Source: Robiginitalea aestuariiviva
GTDB taxonomy: Bacteria > Bacteroidota > Bacteroidia > Flavobacteriales > Flavobacteriaceae
NCBI RefSeq assembly: GCF_029537735.1
Contig: NZ_JARPUQ010000001.1
Location: forward strand, 680,965-744,964
Direction: 5' to 3'
DNA length: 64,000 nucleotides
Shown here: positions 1 to 6,831 of the stretch, one piece after another
How positions within the stretch are numbered: position 1 is the stretch's first letter
Layout: each line of letters opens with the position of its first letter
Notes under the pieces: generated by a model
Told to the model about the DNA's origin: nothing
Database searches by the model: none
The model's input: the letters and a program-made list of their open reading frames with translations, nothing else
Position numbers and translations under genes: made by a program

Positions 1-1038
1 GGGCAGGTATAAGAGGGCATGCATGCCGCCCCAGGCGATAAAGGTCCAGTTGGCCCCATGCCAGAAGCCGCTTACCAGAAAGATGATAAAGATGTTGCGG
101 ATAGCTTTGGGCCTGGATACGCGGGAACCCCCCAGCGGGAAATACAGGTAATCCCGGAACCAGGTGGAAAGCGAGATGTGCCACCGGTGCCAGAACTCGC
201 TGATATTCCGGGAGAAATAGGGAAACTTGAAATTGGACATCAGCTCAAACCCGAATAGCTTGGACACCCCGATGGCGATATCGGAATACCCGCTGAAATC
301 CCCGTAAATCTGAAACGCAAAATACACCGCCCCCAAAAGCAGGGTGCCGCCGCTTACGTCCTGGTAATTCGAAAAGATATAGTCCACTTCCGGGGCCAGG
401 GAATCCGCAATGACTACTTTTTTGAACAGCCCCCACAGGATGAGCCGCAACCCGTCCACACCCTGCCGGTAGATGAAGGTCCTGGGATGCCGGATCTGGG
501 GCAGCAGGTGGGAGGCCCTTTCGATGGGACCGGCCACCAATTGCGGAAAAAAGGACACATAGGCGGCAAAGGCTATAAAGTCGCGCGTGGCACGGATCTG
601 CCCCCGGTAAACGTCTATGGTATAGGAGAGGGTCTGGAAGGTGTAGAAGGAGATGCCCACCGGGAGTACGATGTTCAGGGTCCAGGTATGCTCCGCCGCA
701 AACCCCATGGCGCGGAGCATGTCCACCCAGGAATCCACAAAGAAGTTGTAGTATTTGAAAAAGCCCAGCAGGCCAAGATTAAACAGCAGGCTACCCGCCA
801 AAATGGCTTTCCTGCGCCAGGGGATGGTTGCCTTTTCCAGACCCAGGCCGGCGAAATAGTCCACCACTACGGACATCAGGATCAAGCCCAGGAAGCGGTA
901 GTCCCACCAGCCGTAAAAGACGCAGGAGGCTACCAGGATCAATGCGTTCTGGTGGGAAGTTTTCCGATTGAAAACAAACCAGTACAGGGCAAAGACCACC
1001 GGCAGGAAAATGACAAATTCGAGGGAATTGAACAGCAT
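1..1038 (-). CDS. MBOAT family O-acyltransferase (AlgI-like), 3' end cut by window
   Basis: The reading frame is open from the ATG at 1036-1038 to the window edge (346 codons, no stop), so the C-terminus is missing. It is a multi-pass membrane protein that begins with hydrophobic segments. It carries the MBOAT signature HRWHISLSTWFRDYLYFPLGG followed by GFWHGANW, which contains the conserved active-site histidine. In this family the enzyme moves an acyl group, usually acetyl, across the membrane onto an exported polysaccharide or other acceptor; alginate O-acetylase AlgI is the best-known relative. The acceptor cannot be told from the sequence. The gene is divergent from the creatininase-like gene at 1161. 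A DHHW/AlgJ-type partner, if there is one, would lie beyond the left edge. Confidence 0.9.
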   Translation of the reverse strand, partial: MLFNSLEFVIFLPVVFALYWFVFNRKTSHQNALILVASCVFYGWWDYRFLGLILMSVVVDYFAGLGLEKATIPWRRKAILAGSLLFNLGLLGFFKYYNFFVDSWVDMLRAMGFAAEHTWTLNIVLPVGISFYTFQTLSYTIDVYRGQIRATRDFIAFAAYVSFFPQLVAGPIERASHLLPQIRHPRTFIYRQGVDGLRLILWGLFKKVVIADSLAPEVDYIFSNYQDVSGGTLLLGAVYFAFQIYGDFSGYSDIAIGVSKLFGFELMSNFKFPYFSRNISEFWHRWHISLSTWFRDYLYFPLGGSRVSRPKAIRNIFIIFLVSGFWHGANWTFIAWGGMHALLYLP

Positions 1039-1160
1039 AAGGCCCGGGTGCGTAGCAACAAAGAAACAAAATGCCGTTGAATTGGCCCGGCCTGGCGAGC
1101 ACCGGCCGGGCAACAGGGTACGTCTGAATTTTCACTACATTCAGGCAAACCTTAGCCCAC

Positions 1161-2018
1161 ATGAAAAAACTGCTTCTGTTCCTGCTTTTGAGTTCCCCCG
1201 TAATAGTTGCCCAACAACTCCCCACCCGCTGGGACGAGCTGGTGGCCTCGGACTGGGAGCTCGCCCTTGAAAAATCAAATTACACCTGCATCCTGCCCAT
1301 CGGTATCCTGGAAAAGCACGGGCCGGGAGTGCCTATTGGCTCGGACCTGATCCGGGCCCGGCAGTGGGCCAAACGGGCCACCGCCAACGAATATGCCGTG
1401 GTCTTCCCGGATTACTTTTACGGGCAGATCAACGAGGCCAAACAACAGTACGGTACCTTTTCCCTCCCTTCCAAACTGGCCATGGAGCTGCTGGAAGCCA
1501 CTACCAAAGAGATTGCCCGCAACGGGTTTAAGAAGATCATCCTGATTAATAGCCACGGCGGCAACCCCCAGATGATCCGGTATTTTATCCAGAACCAGCT
1601 GGAGACCCAAAAGGATTATGTGGTCTACTTTTTTGAGCCGGATATGCCGGCAGACGTGGCCAAACAAATCCGTGAAACGCGCAAATCCGATCCCGCAACG
1701 GACCAGCATGGAGGCGAACGGGAAGCCTCCGAAATCCTCTACCTGCGGCCGGAGCTGGTAAAGCTGGAGCGCAGCACACAGGAATCCGGGGCCAACCAGG
1801 CGCGCCTGCAATTGCCGGGAACCCTGTACACCGCCATCTGGTGGTATGCCTCCTACCCTAACCACTACGCCGGGCAGGCGGAGGTTGGTTCCGAGGCCCT
1901 TGGGCGCATCATCACCGAAAACACGGTTGCCTCACTCACGCGGGCCATCCGCGCCGTGAAAGCGGATACCATTACCCTGAAGGTGCAAAACGAATATTTT
2001 GAGAAGGTGAAGCACTAG
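1161..2018 (+). CDS. Secreted creatininase-family amidohydrolase
   Basis: 285 residues. Residues 1-17 form a signal peptide ending VIVA before QQ, so the mature protein should be periplasmic or outer-membrane facing. The rest is a full creatininase fold: GILEKHGPG (Glu51, His53), Asp62, NSHGGN (His132) and HGGEREASE (Glu186 region) correspond to the metal ligands of the family (creatininase, mycofactocin MftE, formamide hydrolases of riboflavin and F420 synthesis). Members cleave a C-N amide bond in small cyclic or formylated substrates. Most are cytoplasmic, so export is unusual. No pathway partner lies nearby: the neighbours are a divergent MBOAT gene and a convergent small secreted protein. 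The substrate is unknown. Confidence 0.85.
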   Translation: MKKLLLFLLLSSPVIVAQQLPTRWDELVASDWELALEKSNYTCILPIGILEKHGPGVPIGSDLIRARQWAKRATANEYAVVFPDYFYGQINEAKQQYGTFSLPSKLAMELLEATTKEIARNGFKKIILINSHGGNPQMIRYFIQNQLETQKDYVVYFFEPDMPADVAKQIRETRKSDPATDQHGGEREASEILYLRPELVKLERSTQESGANQARLQLPGTLYTAIWWYASYPNHYAGQAEVGSEALGRIITENTVASLTRAIRAVKADTITLKVQNEYFEKVKH

Positions 2019-2034
2019 GTCAGCCGATGTGCTG

Positions 2035-2391
2035 TTACAAAGGTATTTTCTCATATCCCACGCTGGCACGTGCCATTTGGTCGGTTTCCGGATCCAGGTA
2101 CAGCTCCTGCCCCACAAGGAGTTTTACTTTTTTGGTTTCCATCCCTTTTATGGAAATCGTTTGGACAATTTCCCCCTTTTGCTGTATCCGGATGGAAAAG
2201 GCCACTTCGCCCAGGTTTTTGACAATGGCATAACAGTCTTCCCCGGCATACGGGTTAATGGTGCCATCCTGCCCGGGACCCTTCCCATACATCAACATGC
2301 TTTGGTTGGGGTCCAGTTCAAATTCGGTTTGCGCCTGCAGGGGGATGTGGCCCAGACATAGCAAGGCACAGGTAATCCATAAGTGCTTCAT
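2035..2391 (-). CDS. Small secreted protein of unknown function
   Basis: 118 residues with a clear signal peptide (about 1-20, ending LQAQ). The mature part is about 98 residues, rich in beta-strand-forming residues, with one cysteine. I do not recognise a family. It could be a small immunoglobulin-like or DUF-type envelope protein. It is convergent with the creatininase-like gene, with 16 bp between the stops, and stands alone on its strand. Confidence 0.7.
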   Translation of the reverse strand: MKHLWITCALLCLGHIPLQAQTEFELDPNQSMLMYGKGPGQDGTINPYAGEDCYAIVKNLGEVAFSIRIQQKGEIVQTISIKGMETKKVKLLVGQELYLDPETDQMARASVGYEKIPL

Positions 2392-2581
2392 GTATCCAGT
2401 TTTCCCAAAAGTTCGGGATTAAAAGGCGTATAGCATTGGAAAATGGGAGGGTTTTAACAATTTGACAAGCCTGTACACTGCCATGGGGCGTTCTCTCCCA
2501 ACCACAGTGGAAACGCTGTTTGCGGTTTTAAGCCCGGCTTTATCCCTTCAGATGACTCTAAAATAAAACGTCCGTATTCGT

Positions 2582-2589
2582 TAGCTTTA
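2582..2589 (+). promoter_or_regulatory. Possible -7 element TAGCTTTA before the desaturase-like gene
   Basis: TAGCTTTA differs in the last base from the bacteroidete -7 consensus TAnnTTTG. It lies 47 bp before the chosen ATG at 2636, inside a 244-bp gap that otherwise holds nothing I recognise. No convincing -33 TTG stands at the usual distance. Confidence 0.35.
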
Positions 2590-2635
2590 TGAGTGCTTAA
2601 GACAGATACGCCTAACTCAACATGAATTGATCCTT

Positions 2636-3622
2636 ATGGAATTTCTCGAAACCCTGTATCAGGAAATCGTCGGATTTCTTGGCATTCGATCGCTCTGGGA
2701 GATTTTAAGTGCCGGTAATTATGAGGCCCTAAAAACCTATGAGGGTGTGGCATCACTCATTTATCCCATCATCCCTTTACTTATTCTGCTGGAGTTTGTG
2801 CTGGGATTGGTCTACAAAAAGCCACAGACCAAGGTGTACAAGGTCAATTTTCTGATCTATGTCTTCAACCGTATTGTAGGCCGCTTCATAGCCATTGGCA
2901 TGGTTGGTTTTCTCATCGGATGGCTTCAACCCATCGCACCTTTTCAAACCTCGGGCACCTGGTACTGGTTTGTCTATGGATACATCGTGTGGGAATTTGC
3001 GCATTTCATCTACCACTATCTGGGACACAAGGTGCGCCTGTTTTGGTGCCTGCATGCCACGCACCACTCCCCCGAAGACATGAATTTGTCGGTGACTCAC
3101 GCGCACTTCTTTTTAGAAGCTCCTTATGCCGATACCATTCGCACCTCTATTTGTATCCTGCTGGGCGTTCGACCTGAATTGCTCTTTTTGATCATGTTCA
3201 TCGACGGCACCTATGGCGCCTTTATACACGTGGGTGAAAATCTCATTAAGGACGCCCGATTCGGATGGCTCAATTCCTTGATCCTGACCCCCTCACACCA
3301 CAGGGTGCATCATGCCCGTAATCCATTGTATATGGATACGAACTTTTGCAACCTTTTAAACATTTGGGATCGCGTGTTTAAAACCTATCAGGAAGAGGAC
3401 ATGGCGCAAAAACCCGAATACGGCATCACCCGTGAAATCAATAGCGGAAGCTTTGTAGACGTCTATTTTGGCGAAATCATTGCATTGGCCAAGGACGTTT
3501 GGAACGCTCCGGGAATAGCCAATAAGATGGCCTACATCATAATGCCTCCCGGATGGAGCCATGACGGGCATCACAAGACCGCCAAACGCCTTCGACAGGA
3601 ATATCTCAAATCCCTGAGTTGA
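2636..3622 (+). CDS. Fatty acid hydroxylase / sterol desaturase superfamily membrane protein
   Basis: 328 residues from the ATG at 2636; a TTG three codons upstream is the alternative start. Several membrane segments are followed by the histidine clusters of the superfamily: HFIYH, HATHH and HHRVHH, which bind a di-iron centre. Family members use O2 to hydroxylate or desaturate lipids, or act on alkylglycerols. The bacterial substrate is usually unknown and cannot be told here. Codon choice is AT-richer than in the flanking genes, and the gene sits beside a tRNA-like fragment and a GIY-YIG gene, so it may have been acquired horizontally (inference). Confidence 0.85.
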   Translation: MEFLETLYQEIVGFLGIRSLWEILSAGNYEALKTYEGVASLIYPIIPLLILLEFVLGLVYKKPQTKVYKVNFLIYVFNRIVGRFIAIGMVGFLIGWLQPIAPFQTSGTWYWFVYGYIVWEFAHFIYHYLGHKVRLFWCLHATHHSPEDMNLSVTHAHFFLEAPYADTIRTSICILLGVRPELLFLIMFIDGTYGAFIHVGENLIKDARFGWLNSLILTPSHHRVHHARNPLYMDTNFCNLLNIWDRVFKTYQEEDMAQKPEYGITREINSGSFVDVYFGEIIALAKDVWNAPGIANKMAYIIMPPGWSHDGHHKTAKRLRQEYLKSLS

Positions 3623-3651
3623 TCGCTCATCATCTCTGATGGGCCTTCTCT

Positions 3652-3680
3652 TCCCCACTCGGACTCGAACCCGGCCGAAC
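3652..3680 (-). other. tRNA 3'-end-like fragment (T-arm)
   Basis: On the minus strand GGGTTCGAGTCC followed by GAGTGGGGA resembles the T-arm and acceptor side of a tRNA. The T-stem is only partly paired, and there is no anticodon or D-arm upstream. The same pattern (TTCGAG plus a G-rich acceptor end) occurs in the intact tRNA-Asn at 4156-4232. It may be a remnant of an insertion event at a tRNA gene. Weak evidence. Confidence 0.3.
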
Positions 3681-3733
3681 GTTGGTTAAAAGTGAGGCGC
3701 GAGACAGTGCACTGGTAAAGCCCCTTCAATGAA

Positions 3734-4018
3734 CTAGGTTTCCGCCTTATTCCCTCTTAATTGCATTAAGGTATGCCGCAATATCAGCTTTAACATTCGT
3801 TTTCCCATAGTGGTCTTAAAATACCGCTCTCTTCTAAGGGCATCCGATTTGGAAAGGTAGTATTCTGAATGTATCACCATCAAAGGTCTGCGGCCTTTGG
3901 TGCTCTTGGTTTTACCTTGGTTATGGTTGGCTAAACGCGCACCCAGGTTTGTCGTAAACCCATGATATAGCAGTACATCTCTTAGACTATAAAGCACATA
4001 AACGCAATAGGGAAGCAT
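3734..4018 (-). CDS. GIY-YIG domain protein (UPF0213 / YhbQ-like)
   Basis: 94 residues from the ATG at 4016-4018. A farther ATG at 4057 would add 13 residues, but it overlaps the T-tract of the terminator at 4057-4086, so the inner start is preferred. The single domain starts CVYVLYSLRD and contains LLYHGFTTNLGARLANHN, the GIY-YIG/YhbQ pattern in which the second Tyr is replaced by His (YHG). It continues to the conserved GRRPLMVI and YLSKSDALRRERYFK. The domain is a nuclease fold. Stand-alone members are common next to tRNA genes in Flavobacteria, and their role is unsettled. Confidence 0.8.
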   Translation of the reverse strand: MLPYCVYVLYSLRDVLLYHGFTTNLGARLANHNQGKTKSTKGRRPLMVIHSEYYLSKSDALRRERYFKTTMGKRMLKLILRHTLMQLRGNKAET

Positions 4019-4056
4019 TTGCCAAAGATGCGCCGTGATCGTGCAATTAAACGGCA

Positions 4057-4086
4057 TAAAAAAAGCCTTCGGTTTCCCGAAGGCTT
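4057..4086 (-). terminator. Rho-independent terminator after tRNA-Asn
   Basis: AGCCTTCGG at 4064-4072 pairs with CCGAAGGCT at 4077-4085 around a 4-nt loop. On the minus strand it is followed by a run of six T (4063-4058). It would end the tRNA-Asn transcript about 70 nt past the mature 3' end. Confidence 0.85.
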
Positions 4087-4096
4087 AAAACTATTT

Positions 4097-4159
4097 GGCA
4101 GTAAAGCAGAACTGCGTTCGCTTTACCGCCATGAAGCGAGCCTCGCTCCGCTTCATGGC
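4097..4159. repeat. Two adjacent hairpins in the tRNA-Asn trailer
   Basis: First dyad: GGCAGTAAAGC (4097-4107) with GCTTTACCGCC (4120-4130), one mismatch in 11. Second dyad: GCCATGAAGCG (4128-4138) with CGCTTCATGGC (4149-4159), perfect over 11 bp. The right arm of the second dyad overlaps the tRNA discriminator and CCA bases. They look like small palindromic repeat units; a genome-wide count was not possible. Confidence 0.6.
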
Positions 4160-4232
4160 TCCCCCTCTTGGGCTCGAACCAAGGACCCTCTGATTAACAG
4201 TCAGATGCTCTAACCAACTGAGCTAAGGAGGA
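4156..4232 (-). tRNA. tRNA-Asn (anticodon GTT), CCA encoded
   Basis: On the minus strand the 5' acceptor TCCTCCT (4232-4226) pairs with AGGGGGA (4166-4160). A D-arm with GCTCAGTTGGTTAGAGC follows, then an anticodon loop CTGTTAA giving GTT, then a T-arm with GGTTCGAGCC. The discriminator G is at 4159 and CCA at 4158-4156. The body is 74 nt plus CCA. The cloverleaf is complete. Confidence 0.95.
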
Positions 4233-4323
4233 ATAGATTTCAAAAGGCGGCCTTAATTCCGCATTTTGAGGTGGCAAATATAATGCTTTCTTTAAAATAC
4301 CCCAACAAAAAAATCGGGATTCT

Positions 4324-5670
4324 TTATCTGGTAAACGCCTTGTAAATGTCGTTCCCGTTGGCAAAAACCACCAGGGCAATCAAGAGTAAAAAGCCCACCA
4401 GCTGTGCGTACTCCATAAACTTATCGCTGGGCTTGCGGCCGGAGATCATCTCGTAGAGCAGGAACATCACATGGCCCCCGTCCAGGGCAGGGATGGGCAG
4501 CAGGTTCAGCACCGCCAGCATGATGGACAGAAAGGCGGTAATGTTCCAGAAACCCTGCCAGCTCCAGTAGTCCGGGAAAATATCAAATATGGCTTTGAAC
4601 CCGCCCACGCCTTTGTAGGCACCTGTACTCGGGGTAAAGATCTTTTTAAGCTGCAGCCAGTACCCCGCAATCTGCTTTACAAACTTTTGGCTTCCCACAG
4701 GGATGCTTTCCAGGAAGCCGTACTTCTTAATAACGGTATTGAAGTAGCCGGCATCCACATAATCCTTTACGGTACCACCGCCCCCGTAGACCCCCAGTTT
4801 GCCCTGGCCGTCTACCTGCAGGGAGAGGTCCATCAGCTGGCCGTCCCGCTCTACCTGTACAGCTACCGCCGTTCCCTTCAGGGTATCCAGCATCCCGGGC
4901 AGCTGGTCGTAATAGGTAATGGGCGCCCCGTTTACCCGGCGCAGCCAATCGCCTGGCTTCAGGCCGGCCGCCTTGTTATGGGAGCTGTCCGGCACCGAAC
5001 GCACCACAAAGGGAATGCGCAGTTCAAAAAGGCTGATGTCCTCGCCGGTGGAAAGCTGCCCCAGAAAATCCTCAGGGAGCTTCACCGTCCGTTCCTGTCC
5101 GTTGCGGGCCACGGTGATCTCTTCTGCGGTTATCAGGTTCCGCCTGAGATCTTCGTAATTCTCATAGCGCTGCCCGTCTATGGCCACCAGGTTGTCCCCG
5201 GTTTGGATACCCAGGTCTACCAGTACGGGGTTGGTGACCTCGTACCCGCCTTTGATGCTATCGGTGGAGATGTAGGCATCCCCATAGTACCAGGAGGTAA
5301 GGATATAGATCACCAGGGCCACCAGGAAGTTCACCGTTACCCCGCCCAGCATAATGATCAGGCGTTGCCAGGCCGGCTTGGACCGAAATTCCCAGGGTTC
5401 GGGCGGGCCGGACATCTGCTCGGTGTCCATGCTCTCGTCAATCATTCCGGCGATCTTCACATACCCGCCCAGGGGCAGCCACCCGATGCCGTATACGGTG
5501 TCCCCGATCTTCTTTTTGAAAAGGGAATATTTGATGTCGAAAAACAGGTAAAATTTCTCCACCCGGGTCTTAAAGGCCTTGGCCGGGATAAAGTGCCCCA
5601 TCTCGTGCAGGACGATCAGCAGGGAGAGGCTTAGCAGGAATTGTAATCCTTGTATGAGGATAGGCGACAT
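4324..5670 (-). CDS. rseP: RseP-type site-2 zinc metalloprotease
   Basis: 448 residues. The N-terminal membrane segment carries the zinc-binding HEMGH at residues 22-26. Two PDZ domains occupy roughly 125-300. The third metal ligand lies in NLLPIPALDGGH near residue 400 and is followed by further membrane segments. This is the inner-membrane protease that cuts anti-sigma factors or other single-pass proteins inside the bilayer after a first periplasmic cut; PDZ domains gate substrate entry. A promoter-like TAGCTTTG lies 26-33 bp upstream of the start. It is monocistronic and divergent from the SCO gene. Length is usual for the family. Confidence 0.95.
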   Translation of the reverse strand: MSPILIQGLQFLLSLSLLIVLHEMGHFIPAKAFKTRVEKFYLFFDIKYSLFKKKIGDTVYGIGWLPLGGYVKIAGMIDESMDTEQMSGPPEPWEFRSKPAWQRLIIMLGGVTVNFLVALVIYILTSWYYGDAYISTDSIKGGYEVTNPVLVDLGIQTGDNLVAIDGQRYENYEDLRRNLITAEEITVARNGQERTVKLPEDFLGQLSTGEDISLFELRIPFVVRSVPDSSHNKAAGLKPGDWLRRVNGAPITYYDQLPGMLDTLKGTAVAVQVERDGQLMDLSLQVDGQGKLGVYGGGGTVKDYVDAGYFNTVIKKYGFLESIPVGSQKFVKQIAGYWLQLKKIFTPSTGAYKGVGGFKAIFDIFPDYWSWQGFWNITAFLSIMLAVLNLLPIPALDGGHVMFLLYEMISGRKPSDKFMEYAQLVGFLLLIALVVFANGNDIYKAFTR

Positions 5671-5695
5671 AGGCGCTGGTAGATTTGAAATCGCA

Positions 5696-5703
5696 CAAAG
5701 CTA
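5696..5703 (-). promoter_or_regulatory. -7 element of rseP promoter
   Basis: TAGCTTTG on the minus strand matches the bacteroidete -7 consensus TAnnTTTG exactly and predicts transcription starting about 20 nt before the rseP ATG. I see no TTG at the normal -33 distance; the upstream DNA is a T/A-rich tract. Confidence 0.55.
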
Positions 5704-5786
5704 CATTATTAGCAGGGTTTTTTAAAAAATTAAACTTCCGGGCCACGGGGTTTAAGAAAGATTTAGCACCCAACCGGGCGAAATTC

Positions 5787-5817
5787 TTGAAGGCCAACCC
5801 GGGCTTGCGTACCTTTG
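5787..5817 (+). promoter_or_regulatory. Promoter of the SCO-family gene
   Basis: TTG at 5787-5789, 20 bp, then TACCTTTG at 5810-5817: a full match to the bacteroidete -33/-7 promoter. It decides the start of the next gene, because a TTG codon at 5815 would lie inside the -7 element. Translation therefore most likely begins at the GTG at 5833. Confidence 0.75.
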
Positions 5818-5832
5818 TGGCAAATTGCTGGA

Positions 5833-6507
5833 GTGCGATCTTTTTTTGCCAAATACAAGCTTTTCGGGATAACCCTGCTCGGACTTTCGGCCGTAATCGT
5901 TATCCTGTTTTACCGGGCGCTGCAACCTAAAAAAGTGCTGCCGGTATACCAACCTGCAGATTTTGACCCGGAGCTGGTGGACCCGGAAATCGGATACGTT
6001 AAAAAGTACCATACGGTTGCCGATTTTTCCCTCCTGAACCAGAATGGGGATACGATAACCCAGGCCGATTTCGCCGGGAAGATCTACATTGCCGACTTCT
6101 TTTTCACCACCTGCCCCAGCATCTGCCCCATCATGACGGACAACATGGCCTACCTGCAGGCCGAATTGATGGAAGACCCGGAAGTATTGTTGTTGTCCCA
6201 TTCGGTAACACCCGGCATCGACTCCGTGCCCCAGCTCAAGAAATACGCCCTGGAAAAAGGGGTGGTCGATGCCAAATGGAACCTGGTTACGGGCGACAAA
6301 AAGCAGATCTACGCCCTGGCACGCCGCTCCTATATGGCGGTAAAATCCGATGGGGACGGCGGGCCCTACGATATGATCCACACCGAAAATTTTATCCTGG
6401 TGGATAAGGAGCGTCGCATCCGGGGCACCTACGACGGTACCAAGCGGGAGGATATGGACCGGCTGTTGGAGGACCTGGCCATCCTAAAGCAGGAGTACCG
6501 GGAGTAA
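5833..6507 (+). CDS. SCO1/SenC/PrrC family copper chaperone
   Basis: 224 residues from GTG 5833. One N-terminal membrane anchor (about 10-27) is followed by a thioredoxin-like periplasmic domain. The copper ligands of the family are present: Cys94 and Cys98 in CPSIC, and His183 in IHTENF. SCO proteins deliver copper to the CuA site of cytochrome c oxidase or act as thiol reductants in its assembly. No oxidase gene lies in the window. feoA and feoB follow 85 bp downstream on the same strand but have their own promoter-like sequence. Confidence 0.92.
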   Translation: MRSFFAKYKLFGITLLGLSAVIVILFYRALQPKKVLPVYQPADFDPELVDPEIGYVKKYHTVADFSLLNQNGDTITQADFAGKIYIADFFFTTCPSICPIMTDNMAYLQAELMEDPEVLLLSHSVTPGIDSVPQLKKYALEKGVVDAKWNLVTGDKKQIYALARRSYMAVKSDGDGGPYDMIHTENFILVDKERRIRGTYDGTKREDMDRLLEDLAILKQEYRE

Positions 6508-6553
6508 GGCAAGTTTTTCCCGAAGGCATGCCGGGATTGGGTTTTTTTTGCCG

Positions 6554-6561
6554 TACTTTTG
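6554..6561 (+). promoter_or_regulatory. -7 element before feoA
   Basis: TACTTTTG fits TAnnTTTG. It lies 31 bp upstream of the TTG start of feoA. A G/T-rich run precedes it, but the nearest TTG is too close to be a regular -33. Confidence 0.45.
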
Positions 6562-6591
6562 TTTTCGCTTTATAATCAATCTAAATAAAAA

Positions 6592-6831
6592 TTGAGTTAC
6601 ACCGTAGCCCATCTGAAACGCGGAGAAAAGGGGATCATCAAGGAGTTCGCCGAGGACATCCTGCCCATCAAACTCCTGGAACTGGGCTGCCTGCCGGGCT
6701 GTGAGGTGGAACTCATACAGGAAGCGCCCCTGCGCGACCCCCTGTACATCAATGTGAACGGCTCGCACATCGCCATCCGGCGGACTGTGGCCATGCAAAT
6801 CGAAATCGAACCGTTCCCTGGGCATGAGTAA
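6592..6831 (+). CDS. feoA: FeoA, ferrous iron transport accessory protein
   Basis: 79 residues starting with TTG (6592); no ATG or GTG stands at the family start. It is a single SH3-like FeoA domain with LKRGEKGII, ELGCLPGCEVELI and NGSHIAIRRTVAMQIEI. FeoA is a small cytoplasmic protein needed for FeoB-mediated Fe2+ uptake. It overlaps feoB by 8 bp, which indicates translational coupling in a feoA-feoB operon. Confidence 0.93.
   Translation: MSYTVAHLKRGEKGIIKEFAEDILPIKLLELGCLPGCEVELIQEAPLRDPLYINVNGSHIAIRRTVAMQIEIEPFPGHE

Noticed and set aside
4019-4213. Short plus-strand frame across the tRNA region
   Set aside because: Its end is the antisense translation of tRNA-Asn; it also crosses the terminator.
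4471-5634. Open frame of 387 codons on the plus strand
   Set aside because: Antisense of rseP, whose HEMGH motif and PDZ domains leave no doubt about the coding strand.
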